Assembly: GCA_023426245.1 (NCBI GenBank)
Contig: JAFABB010000030.1
Location: 186,001 to 250,000 of the forward strand
DNA length: 64,000 bases
Source of the DNA: Bacillota bacterium
Lineage (GTDB): Bacteria; Bacillota; UBA4882; UBA8346
Direction of reading: 5' to 3'
The notes below the pieces were generated by a model. That model was not told the origin of the DNA, searched no databases, and worked only from the letters and a program-made list of their open reading frames with translations. The position numbers were made by a program, and so were the translations under genes. Of the stretch, positions 52,738-61,650 are shown piece after piece (positions within the stretch are counted from its first letter, which is position 1; each line of letters starts with the position of its first letter).

Positions 52738-53271
52738 TTAACCTTCGTCATCGGTTAAAGCGGATAACGCTCCATTGCCTTCCAATGTCCCGGACAATGA
52801 CGCTTCGCCATCGTGTGGCGTTTCGATACTGAGATCCGTAACCGCCGCCCATCCAGTACGGTACTTTCCATCTGGATACTCAAATTTTAAATGGATATTT
52901 TTCCCGTTTTCAAATGCTGTTTCCAAAGCTTCCAAGCCGGTATCATTTAGTAAAACTAATCCGTCAAGATCAATTGACCACCCCCGAAGACCGGCCCCAG
53001 CAGACTTCCAACCTCCTGACGTTTTGTGACTTAAATCAATACTGTCGGCAGTACGCCCTAAGGAGCTCCCCCGCTGCCCACCAATAAGAGTCCATACAGG
53101 AGTGGCAACGGTACCGGTATTGACATATAAAAGATAATCTTTACCGACTGTTGCACTGGATTGGGACGGGTTCTCTGGCAAAGTTACTGCCGCAAACACG
53201 TAAAACATTGATAAAACGCAACCCATAACCACTGCTTTGCAGGTACGCCTTATAATCTTTTTAACATTCAC
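52738..53271 (-). CDS. Major tail (tube) protein with unusual signal-like N-terminus
   Basis: 177 residues. GTG at 53271 with GGAGG 10 bases upstream. From about residue 28 it is a phage tail tube protein (TLPENPSQSSATVGKDYLLY, then RTADSIDLSHKTSGGW and ALETAFENGK). The first 27 residues are basic then hydrophobic (VKKIIRRTCKAVVMGCVLSM...FAA), like a signal peptide, which is unexpected for a cytoplasmic virion protein. An internal ATG at residue 22 lacks a good site. Confidence 0.75.
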   Translation of the reverse strand: MNVKKIIRRTCKAVVMGCVLSMFYVFAAVTLPENPSQSSATVGKDYLLYVNTGTVATPVWTLIGGQRGSSLGRTADSIDLSHKTSGGWKSAGAGLRGWSIDLDGLVLLNDTGLEALETAFENGKNIHLKFEYPDGKYRTGWAAVTDLSIETPHDGEASLSGTLEGNGALSALTDDEG

Positions 53272-53277
53272 TTTTTA

Positions 53278-53736
53278 TCAGCCTCCTAAATTTTGAATTT
53301 TACAGACCAGAGTTAAAACGCCATGATATCCTGAAGTTTCTTCCCGAAATGCCTCAAAAAAGTCTACATCTTGGCCCATTACATCAAAGCCATCATGAGA
53401 TAAATCTATAGGCCATGATGTTAAAACAGCTGTGATATCGTTAGCGATATCATTAACTTCCTTTTTACCCTCATGCTCTGACCAAATGTGAATTTGCTGG
53501 GAAATGTCATGTATGTCTGCCGTTTTATTACCAGCCGGTTTATCAGTAAAGGCACCCAGTGTTATATATGGCAGTTTGACCGGTATGTAATTTTCATGCT
53601 CATCAAATACAAGATTGCCTTCCTCATCCGTTTGATAATCAGGTACGTCATCATATACCGGAGTCGTTTGCTTAGTCGATAGAATAGAAAAAACGCCCTT
53701 TTGAAGAGCGTTCATAGGAATCCGCCTAATTATCAC
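53278..53736 (-). CDS. Tail completion protein (DUF3168 type)
   Basis: 152 residues from a GTG 10 bases after GGAGG; the ATG seven codons on is an alternative. YITLGAFTDKPAGNKTADIHDISQQI and the C-terminal GYHGVLTLVCKIQN match the DUF3168/gp17-like tail completion proteins that close the head-side end of the tail. Confidence 0.7.
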   Translation of the reverse strand: MIIRRIPMNALQKGVFSILSTKQTTPVYDDVPDYQTDEEGNLVFDEHENYIPVKLPYITLGAFTDKPAGNKTADIHDISQQIHIWSEHEGKKEVNDIANDITAVLTSWPIDLSHDGFDVMGQDVDFFEAFREETSGYHGVLTLVCKIQNLGG

Positions 53737-54182
53737 GGTTGTACTGCCTCCTTCAAGCCTTTAACAAAATCAGGTTTTTCATCTTCGAATGACGGTCGCA
53801 TATATGGATTCTCCCGACGTTTGGGAATATGAGCGCTTTTTGCATACATATCAGCCACTCCCAAACCAGGGGACGGTATCTTTAAAGCTTTCTTTTTACT
53901 AGGTTTTTCTGTTGCAGCTTTTGCGCCAAACTCAACCAAATGAGCAATGGGGCTTTTTACAGAAACATATCCCGTAACAGTTTTGCGGTCAAAGCGGCTT
54001 GATGTTTTCTTTTTTAAACTCCCAACCGCGCGACGCCTAACACCCGTAGCAATATTTTTGGTTGATTTTTCTACGACAGTCTCAATTCTTAATCTTGACT
54101 TACCATTATAAGCGCCAACTTTAGCAATCGCTTCACCAAGTTCCGGAACCGAGAAATTGACTCGAAAACCATTGCCGCTCAT
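53733..54182 (-). CDS. HK97 gp10-like connector protein
   Basis: 149 residues. GYVSVKSPIAHLVEFGAKA, basic N-terminal half and KSAHIPKRRENPYMRPSFE near the end are the usual HK97 gp10 signatures. Overlaps both neighbours by 4 bases, so tightly coupled. Confidence 0.78.
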   Translation of the reverse strand: MSGNGFRVNFSVPELGEAIAKVGAYNGKSRLRIETVVEKSTKNIATGVRRRAVGSLKKKTSSRFDRKTVTGYVSVKSPIAHLVEFGAKAATEKPSKKKALKIPSPGLGVADMYAKSAHIPKRRENPYMRPSFEDEKPDFVKGLKEAVQP

Positions 54183-54496
54183 CGAACCACTTCCTTACAG
54201 ACCAGGACCATTTTTAGCGGGTTATCATCGTCATAAGAATGTTCAACACTAAATGTCCGGTTTCCAAACAACACCTGCCAGCCGCGCCTTACATCCGATC
54301 GCTTCCAAATTATCATTTTTCGCAGCATCTCGCTAACAATAGTTCCGGCGCTCTCGACTGTCTGAATACTGGGCCGAATAAACTCAGCCCAAACAGAAGT
54401 AACCGTTTCATATGCTGGCTTACGACCGCCTTGCCCGTCAGCTACCTTGACAGGTTTTTGAATAATAATTTTTTTATCCATTTGACCGATGCCCAT
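54179..54496 (-). CDS. Head-tail adaptor (head closure) protein
   Basis: 105 residues. MDKKIIIQKPVKVADGQGGR and TVTSVWAEFIRPS mark the SPP1 gp16-like head closure family. Coupled to the gp10-like gene. Confidence 0.78.
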   Translation of the reverse strand: MGIGQMDKKIIIQKPVKVADGQGGRKPAYETVTSVWAEFIRPSIQTVESAGTIVSEMLRKMIIWKRSDVRRGWQVLFGNRTFSVEHSYDDDNPLKMVLVCKEVVR

Positions 54497-54508
54497 TTTC
54501 CCCCGCCC

Positions 54509-54820
54509 CTAACTGATTTGAGATTCTTGTAATACTTTTGCTTTGAGCTGACCGATCAAACCTATAACCGTAGAATCATTCGTTTTACCAATCATCCCTG
54601 GATCCTCAAACCACCTAACCAATAGTATTCCGGCAGCCATTATTGCAACAGGACTAATTTGGGGATATAAGTCTGTAATCATTCCCCAATCCTTCCCAGT
54701 TGCTTCCTGAAGACAACCGTCAATGGATGGTAGAAAAAAAGACGTTACTTTCTCAGGCATTTCATCGGGAGAATTATAATTCAACAATTCTGCCGCCTGT
54801 TGAGCTGTAAGAATTGACAT
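54509..54820 (-). CDS. Head-tail connector (gp6-like)
   Basis: 103 residues, all helical. LTAQQAAELLNYNSPDEMPEK with WFEDPGMIGK matches gp6-like adaptor proteins that bind the portal. Confidence 0.7.
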   Translation of the reverse strand: MSILTAQQAAELLNYNSPDEMPEKVTSFFLPSIDGCLQEATGKDWGMITDLYPQISPVAIMAAGILLVRWFEDPGMIGKTNDSTVIGLIGQLKAKVLQESQIS

Positions 54821-54834
54821 TTCGCACCGCCGCC

Positions 54835-55389
54835 TTACTCCGCTTTCTTTGTAGTCTTTCTAGAATTCTTAGTAGTAACATCCTTTTCAACCGATTCCGT
54901 CTGCTCTGGTTTGGTAGTTTCCAAATTTCCATCCTGACCTACTTCGAAACTTTCATCATGCACCTGCCCAGTTTCAACGGTTGCTTCGGTAACATTCAAG
55001 GTTACAACCGTTTCAGGTGTTACGACTGGTGTTACTTCCTGTTCATCCGTTACCGTTTCATTTGTTGCTATTTGCTCCGTTACAGGCGTTACATCCGTAT
55101 GTGTTACTGTTTCATTCGTTACAGGCGTTTCAGTTACAACCGATTCAGTCTTCTCTGGTTTAGTAGTCTCCGTAATGGAAGCTATCTCGGCCCTGGTGTG
55201 TTCAGTCGCTCCGGTTTGTGCTTGAGTAGATTCGCCAGTTGTAACCTGTTCGACTTTTTTGGAAGTCAGGTATCCACCGTTTTGAAGCTCAACTATCCGT
55301 TCTAAATTGTCCGATTCATAAATACTTCCGGCATTATACGGTACCCCTGTGATTCTATCAAAGAAGGCCTTTTCTACCTTAAATTGCAT
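54835..55389 (-). CDS. Thr/Val/Glu-rich virion-region protein
   Basis: 184 residues from the ATG at 55389 (GGAGG upstream; the listed frame is 7 codons longer). About 45 ordered residues (FKVEKAFFDRITGVPYNAGS) precede a long low-complexity Thr/Val/Glu region of irregular ETTKPEKTES-like and VTETPVTNETVTH-like repeats. Lies between capsid and connector genes; might be a capsid-decorating or linker protein. Function unknown. Confidence 0.6.
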   Translation of the reverse strand: MQFKVEKAFFDRITGVPYNAGSIYESDNLERIVELQNGGYLTSKKVEQVTTGESTQAQTGATEHTRAEIASITETTKPEKTESVVTETPVTNETVTHTDVTPVTEQIATNETVTDEQEVTPVVTPETVVTLNVTEATVETGQVHDESFEVGQDGNLETTKPEQTESVEKDVTTKNSRKTTKKAE

Positions 55390-55408
55390 ATAAATCCTCC
55401 TTAAAAGC

Positions 55409-55438
55409 AAGAGACAGGGTTTTTTATCCCTATCTCTT
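55409..55438 (-). terminator. Hairpin after the capsid gene
   Basis: AAGAGACAGGG (55409-55419) pairs with CCCTATCTCTT (55428-55438), 20 bases beyond the capsid stop. U-tail is weak; probably lowers read-through from the abundant capsid message. Confidence 0.55.
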
Positions 55439-55458
55439 ATTAATTCACTAATCTATAC

Positions 55459-56736
55459 TTAGGCTGCAGAAGCTTTCTTCACACGCACAAAGCCATTATA
55501 GGCCACAACGTTACCACCGGCATAAATCTCACCCCGGTGCGCGATCATGCCCTCTTTGAATTTATAATCAGTTGACCGCTGGACATCTAAGTCGCTGAAT
55601 ATAACCAATTTGTAGTTAGCCAGCGAACCGTAGGCCATACAATACGCCCCGGTTGCAGTACCAGAAGCCGAAAGAGCCGAAGCTGCACTGTTTATAATGA
55701 ACGGAATACCGTCAATGGTCCCGCTATTACCATTGGTAACGATGGTATGGAACGGCTTCCCGTCCGTAGTCCGCAATTGACTATACGCCTTTAAATCTAC
55801 TTTATTCAAAATCAAAACCGCTTGGCTCTCGACGTTTTCATCCCCGCCATAACTGAAAATAATCTCATTCAAAGTTGTATTAGTAATCGATGCAATTGAC
55901 AAATCGGTAGCCGTATCGATTGCCGTTGCCGCGGTAGTTAAAATACCAACTAAATGTCCCGCGGCTCCGGTGCCAACCATAATTTCTTTGGCTAACTTTT
56001 TTCGTTCCGAACGGGTAATACCGCTCATAACGACACTTTCATAGTCGGCGGCCGGCAGTTTTTTTACCTCGTTCGTAATTTCACTATATGCTGCAATTTT
56101 GGTCTTGTTGATATCGGCATAACCAAATGTGACATCAGTATTTGCCGGGGCGACGCCTTCATCAGTATAATTACCATCAGGAGTCGTTTTCTCATACGGT
56201 TGACTGAAAGATTCACCCCCGTTAATTACCAACCGGTCTACCCCGTCAACTAAGCTGGATACCTGATTGAATGTACCATTAATCGTGCTGGAAGTCTGCT
56301 TCGGCAGCACAATGCTGGAACTTGCAACAGTCACCGACCGACCTTCTTTAAGGTCCTTTCCGCGTTTCTCACGGTCAGTCTTCTCCTGGGTCTCCCTGTC
56401 TTCAGATCCACCCTTCCCGCCAGGTACTGGCTTAAATCCCAATCCCGGAGTAAATGATCGTTGCTCTGTCGGCTTTCTATTATCTGGTTGAGTTACAGCA
56501 GCAGTCCTCTCATCCAGTTCCTCCTCCGGATCGTCTCCTGAAGTATTACCGGCGTTTTCTGCGGCTTCCGCTTCGGTGATCAAGCCACGTAGTTCAGTAA
56601 TCTCGCCATTAAGGCCTTCAATTTGAGCGGTTATACTCCGCAACTCGGTAATATCCTCGCTCTTTTCGGATCGAGTAACCAACGCCGCGCGTTGATCTTC
56701 TTTGGCTTTTAAAAGCTTTAACAGTTTATCTTTCAT
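55459..56736 (-). CDS. Major capsid protein (HK97 fold)
   Basis: 425 residues. N-terminal coiled-coil delta domain (1-130) that serves as built-in scaffold and is cut by the protease, then the HK97 fold with SYGGDENVESQAVLILNK, TDGKPFHTIVTNG, DGIPFIINS and the C-terminal DLDVQRSTDYKFKEGMIAHR. No separate scaffold gene is needed. Confidence 0.92.
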   Translation of the reverse strand: MKDKLLKLLKAKEDQRAALVTRSEKSEDITELRSITAQIEGLNGEITELRGLITEAEAAENAGNTSGDDPEEELDERTAAVTQPDNRKPTEQRSFTPGLGFKPVPGGKGGSEDRETQEKTDREKRGKDLKEGRSVTVASSSIVLPKQTSSTINGTFNQVSSLVDGVDRLVINGGESFSQPYEKTTPDGNYTDEGVAPANTDVTFGYADINKTKIAAYSEITNEVKKLPAADYESVVMSGITRSERKKLAKEIMVGTGAAGHLVGILTTAATAIDTATDLSIASITNTTLNEIIFSYGGDENVESQAVLILNKVDLKAYSQLRTTDGKPFHTIVTNGNSGTIDGIPFIINSAASALSASGTATGAYCMAYGSLANYKLVIFSDLDVQRSTDYKFKEGMIAHRGEIYAGGNVVAYNGFVRVKKASAA

Positions 56737-56738
56737 CG

Positions 56739-57401
56739 TTAAATACCTCCTAAAATTTTATTTCTGAGTCTTTGCACTTCAACAGCCGTGGTACTCTCCA
56801 GCACCTGCGATCTAGCACTATCCAGCGCCAGTTTATCCGCGCCATCCGGCGCTTCATCGCGGGCCGTTATATCTGTCTCCGTATATTGAGGAGACCATAA
56901 TGCCGAAATTTCATAGATCTTTTTAAATTTTACAATTTCACGTGTTGGCAAATCAGTATCCAAGTTGCTCCATTTTTCGTCCTTGACTGAAAAAGTAAAC
57001 GACATTCCTGAAATGTCTTCCCTCTGCACTGCCGAATAAAGCGCCTTCGCTTCGACGTTGTTTTCTACGTCCAATTTTGCACGAAATAGCAGGCCTTTTG
57101 AATCAACCGTTAATTGCAATGTGGATTTGGTACTATTGTTTCTACTACGGGCCAATGGAATTTTGCGGTCCATATGGTGAATAAAAAACGGAACATCTTT
57201 TAGGTCCGCCCCTTCAAGTGCTCCGCGTTTAATGATTTCTTCAAACCATCCGCCTATATTTGTTTTTACCTCGTATGGAATCGCTAACCCCTCAACAATG
57301 TACTCCGGATTCTCATCAGTTGGCGAGAGCGCCCGGACTTCCTGAAATTCAAAATATCTATTCAGCCGGTCGCTCTTTTGATTTTCCTTGTTATTTGCCA
57401 C
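56739..57401 (-). CDS. Prohead protease (HK97 family, U35)
   Basis: 220 residues. YIVEGLAIPYE, FIHHMDRKIPLAR (catalytic His) and the ISGMSFTFSV Ser motif match the HK97 prohead protease. Sits between portal and capsid, overlapping the portal by 11 bases. Confidence 0.9.
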   Translation of the reverse strand: MANNKENQKSDRLNRYFEFQEVRALSPTDENPEYIVEGLAIPYEVKTNIGGWFEEIIKRGALEGADLKDVPFFIHHMDRKIPLARSRNNSTKSTLQLTVDSKGLLFRAKLDVENNVEAKALYSAVQREDISGMSFTFSVKDEKWSNLDTDLPTREIVKFKKIYEISALWSPQYTETDITARDEAPDGADKLALDSARSQVLESTTAVEVQRLRNKILGGI

Positions 57402-58674
57402 TATTCTTACCTTCCTTTCCTGTTCCCGAATTGTTTTTACTTGCCCCAGAATTACTCAGCTGATACTTATCAACCAACTCCACATTGACAAAATTAAGAC
57501 TCTGTAACCGCCGATCCCCGCCATCAAATGGAGGCTCCCCGAACATCTCGTTAATTTGATTAAGCGTCATTATGCCGGTATTGGTCGCCAAGTTTGCAAT
57601 TTCAATCTTATTTTGAGTGCTTAGATAGGCCGTTCGGCTGTAATAACATTTAACTCGATGGCCTACATCCTGCTCTCTAACGGAATACAGACCACTTGAC
57701 GTTGCCTGCTCGAATTCCACTATAAAATCTTCAATGCAGTTTTGATAAAAGGCACTGTGCTGATCGCCGTTATAATCTCCGGATAAAATAGCCTCAGATA
57801 TACCATATCGTTCCCGAACAATTGCTTTTAAAAATTTCATGGTTTCAGCATCGATTTTAGCCACACGCAAATTAAGAGGCGTAAATTCACCGGCTAAATC
57901 GGTTGCAACGATTCCGGACTGGCTGGTGGAGATATGTTCTTCAAATTGATCTCTTTGGGACTTAAGTTTGTCAGAATCAATTAATGTTTTAACATGATAT
58001 AAACCGGTAATTTTAAGACTGGCTTCAATCGTTTTAGGCAAACCCTGCATTACCTGATCTAATGTCGTTACGGCTTTGAGTAAATCTTTCGTATCGGGTC
58101 GACCGTAATCGTTGCCGCCACCAACAATAGTATTTTTACCCCGACGCCACCTAAGGTGAATTAGATCCGAATATAAAAGGATATCACTGGTACCATCCCG
58201 CCAGTAAAATTTAATTTCCCAAATATCGCCGGTATTCTCCTCCACCCCTATTTCTATTTGGGCAGGGTTGAGCGGATAAAACGCTATATATTTCCGGAAT
58301 AAATTACCCTGCGAATCCTTGACCATTACGTATTGAGGATAAATAAAGCAATTATGGTCCTTGCGTCTCAGCCATTCGCAGCAAGCCAAGAAGTCTTTCG
58401 TAGTTTGCAACGGATTAGGCCGAAAACGGAAAAGCCGGGTTATATCATCATTTAATTGTTTGACATTACCAGGCTTCTGAATAACTGAAACCACATTTAT
58501 TTTACTTATCTCAGTTGCTATCCGGTCAATACAGTTATTGACGAAATCGGATAAATAAACATCCTCACCAAAACTTGAAAAAATAGTCCGACCGTCATTA
58601 AGGATAGCGGTCAACTGATTTAACCGCCGTTTAATTGTATAATCGGCGATCACTTTTTTAATATAGTTAAACAA
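57391..58674 (-). CDS. Portal protein (HK97 family)
   Basis: 427 residues. VNNCIDRIATEISKINV, LRRKDHNCFIYPQY, then PLNLRVAKIDAETMKFLKAI and RYGISEAILSGDYNGDQHSA are portal family landmarks. Ends in a Gly/Ser/Asn/Lys tail. Forms the ring through which DNA is packaged. Confidence 0.9.
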   Translation of the reverse strand: MFNYIKKVIADYTIKRRLNQLTAILNDGRTIFSSFGEDVYLSDFVNNCIDRIATEISKINVVSVIQKPGNVKQLNDDITRLFRFRPNPLQTTKDFLACCEWLRRKDHNCFIYPQYVMVKDSQGNLFRKYIAFYPLNPAQIEIGVEENTGDIWEIKFYWRDGTSDILLYSDLIHLRWRRGKNTIVGGGNDYGRPDTKDLLKAVTTLDQVMQGLPKTIEASLKITGLYHVKTLIDSDKLKSQRDQFEEHISTSQSGIVATDLAGEFTPLNLRVAKIDAETMKFLKAIVRERYGISEAILSGDYNGDQHSAFYQNCIEDFIVEFEQATSSGLYSVREQDVGHRVKCYYSRTAYLSTQNKIEIANLATNTGIMTLNQINEMFGEPPFDGGDRRLQSLNFVNVELVDKYQLSNSGASKNNSGTGKEGKNSGK

Positions 58675-58687
58675 TACCCCGCCCTCC

Positions 58688-60445
58688 TTAACATTTCTCT
58701 ATATACTCAGATTTAAACCGGCTAAAAGTTGCATACCCAATAATGAATCCAAGTGCGCCATCAATCCTATTCTTGGATTGCCCCTGCAATTTGACCGGCA
58801 TGATACGGCCGATATTATCCATTTTGATGCTAACATTTTTAAGGTTCCACAGGTCCATAGGATTATTGTTATAGTTAAGGTTGTTACCTTTAAGTGCCGC
58901 TTCAACCAAACGCATAGGATTTGACAAGCTATTATAATCCATCCCAATACGCTCCAAGACTTCTTCGCCAAAATATTCAGCAAATAACTTTTTGAATCCA
59001 GTGGCATGCCAATTATCAAACCCACATTTATAGGGCAGCATTTTGAAATTCGTATATAATCCGTAAAACCACTTAACAACCATTTCCGGATCCACTTCAT
59101 CACCGGGGCAAATAATTACCAATCCCTGTTTTGCCCATTCCCGGTAGTTCTTTTTCTCGGGATTAGTCTTGTTCTTTTCATCATTTTCAAGTATCGCATC
59201 GGCTTTTGACTCCGGGATGAAATACATTGTTAAAGAGTAAATTTTCTTATCCGTTTTGTTATAAAAAAGAGCTTTAGCATTACACAAATCTGTTGTTTCC
59301 GCGAAGTCAAGGGCACCAATATAATAATGACCCCGGAATTTTTCGGGGTCAAAAATTGCTAAATTGCTAATGTCTGCTTCGGTGAGCCAAGCAGAAGCCG
59401 AATTCTGTTTGATATTGAAATCCTTCGCCAATACAAAAGCTCGCGTCGCTGAATTTGTTTTTGCCTCTTCAATCTTTCCTCGCAAATAACTCCATTTTTT
59501 TATTACGCCAATCCCCGGATTTGATTTAATCCAGCTTTTTTCATTCTGCCAAACTTCAGACTCGGAATCCTGTGTGTAAAGCCAAATTCTCCATCTGCGG
59601 CGTAAAATTTCTCTTTTCAAAACTAGACGAGCCTCAACTAGACGGTGATCTAAATACCCATCATCAACAAATCCCTCTGTAGTTAATTCAAAATATAATG
59701 GTTCATCCTGAGTCGATAATGCCTGGCGAATTGGTTCAATCGGAGTATTATCCTTCATTTCATGGACTTCATCCGACATACCCACACGAATATTTTTTCC
59801 TTCTTTGGCACCGGTTTTGGCTGAAATCTTTTTAACGTTCCCCTTATTTTGATAACTGAATTTCCCGGTTTTCTTTTTCTGTTTTGGATTGCCAAAGAAT
59901 ATACCCCGAATATTTTTACGGGTCACCCTTTCAAGTGCTTTGCTTTCTTCCCGCATTGCATTAATAGCTTGAAAGGCAAGATCGGCCTGCTCATAATCGT
60001 TTGAGCTACATAGTATCTTGGTCCCCATATCGCCGCAAAACAATTCCGCCAAGCAAATAGCACTAATTAATGGGGTTTTTCCATTTTTACGAGCGACCAA
60101 GAATAAAACTTCTTGAATTAATCGGACTGAACGTCCGATTTCCTCATCATAGATTTTGAATATATAGATAGACTCAATGAATGCCTTTTGAAATAATTCT
60201 AACAAAAAAGGCTTCCCTGCAAAGGGAGCCTCGTAATGTTTACATTGGGTTTCAATAAACTTAATTCGTTTATTAGAATCAGTGAAATCGATTTTAAGAT
60301 CCGGGTCTTCAAAATCATCGAGTATTATATCAAATTCCTGCTTCAATTCAAACCCTATTAAGATTTCACTTTCGCATTTCATTATATATTGGAGTAGGTA
60401 TGAATTCGGATATTGAAGAAATAACCGGTCTAACCTATCGCCCAT
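58688..60445 (-). CDS. Large terminase (Terminase_1 type)
   Basis: 585 residues. ATPase: Walker A LVARKNGKTP, Walker B VGMSDEVHEM, coupling motif FELTTEG. Nuclease: YYIGALDFAETTD, KCGFDNWHATG and RIDGALG hold the expected acidic residues. Pumps and cuts DNA. Usual partner is a P27-type small subunit, encoded 14 bases upstream. Confidence 0.92.
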   Translation of the reverse strand: MGDRLDRLFLQYPNSYLLQYIMKCESEILIGFELKQEFDIILDDFEDPDLKIDFTDSNKRIKFIETQCKHYEAPFAGKPFLLELFQKAFIESIYIFKIYDEEIGRSVRLIQEVLFLVARKNGKTPLISAICLAELFCGDMGTKILCSSNDYEQADLAFQAINAMREESKALERVTRKNIRGIFFGNPKQKKKTGKFSYQNKGNVKKISAKTGAKEGKNIRVGMSDEVHEMKDNTPIEPIRQALSTQDEPLYFELTTEGFVDDGYLDHRLVEARLVLKREILRRRWRIWLYTQDSESEVWQNEKSWIKSNPGIGVIKKWSYLRGKIEEAKTNSATRAFVLAKDFNIKQNSASAWLTEADISNLAIFDPEKFRGHYYIGALDFAETTDLCNAKALFYNKTDKKIYSLTMYFIPESKADAILENDEKNKTNPEKKNYREWAKQGLVIICPGDEVDPEMVVKWFYGLYTNFKMLPYKCGFDNWHATGFKKLFAEYFGEEVLERIGMDYNSLSNPMRLVEAALKGNNLNYNNNPMDLWNLKNVSIKMDNIGRIMPVKLQGQSKNRIDGALGFIIGYATFSRFKSEYIEKC

Positions 60446-60459
60446 AACACATCACCGCT

Positions 60460-60777
60460 TTAATCTTCGAACTCTCCTAATGAATTATCTTCCTCATCAA
60501 CGTTCTTGCCCAACACATTAGATAATTTTGCAATATAATTTAGATAATTAGCTCTAACCTTTACAATCATTCTGCTGACTGGGAGTTCTTTTTGCTGTAA
60601 TGGATTATCGGGGTTGATTTTGACTAAACCAGTCTGCTTAACAATTTCATTCAGCCGGTTTAGTTCAGATCGGAGCCGAGCGGCCTCCCAAATTGCTCCA
60701 TCAATTAAGGACAACTGCTTTTCATCTATACCAATGAAAAGTGCTTTTATTCGGTTATACTCACTTTCAATACTCAT
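60460..60777 (-). CDS. Small terminase (P27 family)
   Basis: 105 residues. DEKQLSLIDGAIWEAARLRSEL, QTGLVKINPDNPLQQK and VKVRANYLNYIAKLSNVLG follow the P27 small terminase pattern. Directly before the large terminase. Its start overlaps the stop of the GIY-YIG gene as ATGA. Confidence 0.75.
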   Translation of the reverse strand: MSIESEYNRIKALFIGIDEKQLSLIDGAIWEAARLRSELNRLNEIVKQTGLVKINPDNPLQQKELPVSRMIVKVRANYLNYIAKLSNVLGKNVDEEDNSLGEFED

Positions 60778-61400
60778 GATGCTTTCGCCCTTCTTTTCTT
60801 GGCTGCTTCACTCATTTTCTTCCGAGTCTCCTCCGAAGGATGCTTTCCAAAATGTGGACTAGAATCTCCTACACATTTGCCCTTCAATGAGGAACTTATT
60901 TTTTGCCGAGTTTCCTCTGATAAGTGTTTTCCATAAAAACTATGCTTTTCTCCTTTATGGGAAATACTCATCTTTTGGCGCGTTTCTTCGGTATGATGAT
61001 GTCCATACCAAGGATGCTTTTTGCCATATTTACCATAAAAATGATTTTTATCTCCAACATACTTACCTTTTAATGATTCACTAATTTTGGTTTTTAAAAC
61101 CCCGTTTGGTTCAAGCCTCCCTTGTCCAGACAGTGTTTGATTATATCCATATAAGGGATTGGCCGAATTAAATTTTTGAATATATAATCTTTCCATTGCT
61201 TGTGCTTGAGATTCCGATAGCCTTTCGCCAACAATAACATGTTTAAAATTTTCCCATCCATATCGAACTATATCTGAATAAAAAGCTGGCTGTTTCTTGT
61301 AGCCTAGACCATTATTCCAACGCCTTTGAATGGTTAATTTTGTACTTCCTACATAAATTTTTCCGTTTACTATGTTTTTGTGATAATAGACAATATACAT
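60774..61400 (-). CDS. GIY-YIG homing endonuclease with NUMOD3 repeats
   Basis: 208 residues. GIY-YIG domain (1-90): YIVYYHKNIVNGKIYVGST, then the Arg (RRW) and Glu (MERLYIQKF) expected in the active site. Then three to four NUMOD3 DNA-binding repeats (SEETRQKISSSLKGKC, HFGKHPSEETRKKMSE). Freestanding, wedged between packaging genes, as typical of homing endonucleases in phages. Confidence 0.9.
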   Translation of the reverse strand: MYIVYYHKNIVNGKIYVGSTKLTIQRRWNNGLGYKKQPAFYSDIVRYGWENFKHVIVGERLSESQAQAMERLYIQKFNSANPLYGYNQTLSGQGRLEPNGVLKTKISESLKGKYVGDKNHFYGKYGKKHPWYGHHHTEETRQKMSISHKGEKHSFYGKHLSEETRQKISSSLKGKCVGDSSPHFGKHPSEETRKKMSEAAKKRRAKAS

Positions 61401-61441
61401 TTTGGTTTCTCCTATCAGTTTTAATTCCTATCAGTAGCATA

Positions 61442-61479
61442 TAAAAAGGTGGCCAACCTGATAGGTCGTTGACCACCTT
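61442..61479 (-). terminator. Terminator upstream of the GIY-YIG gene
   Basis: Minus strand AAGGTGGTCAAC pairs with GTTGGCCACCTT (12 bp with one wobble) followed by TTTTATA. It insulates the homing endonuclease from the HNH gene. The remaining spacer to 61650 has a CCCG/CGGG stem (near 61600) and no gene; a packaging site here is possible but unproven. Confidence 0.8.
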
Positions 61480-61650
61480 AAATCTCGGTTGCTTACGCCG
61501 AGAAACTTTTAATCTTATCCATTATCACCCAAAGTCAATTTATTTCAAAAATCGTCACCAAAAAAGTCAAAATTTTGGTGTGTGTGTTTTTCTTGTCCCC
61601 TCCCCGGTCCGGGTGTACGAAAGATAACTTTTTAAGTAGGGGGGCTATGC

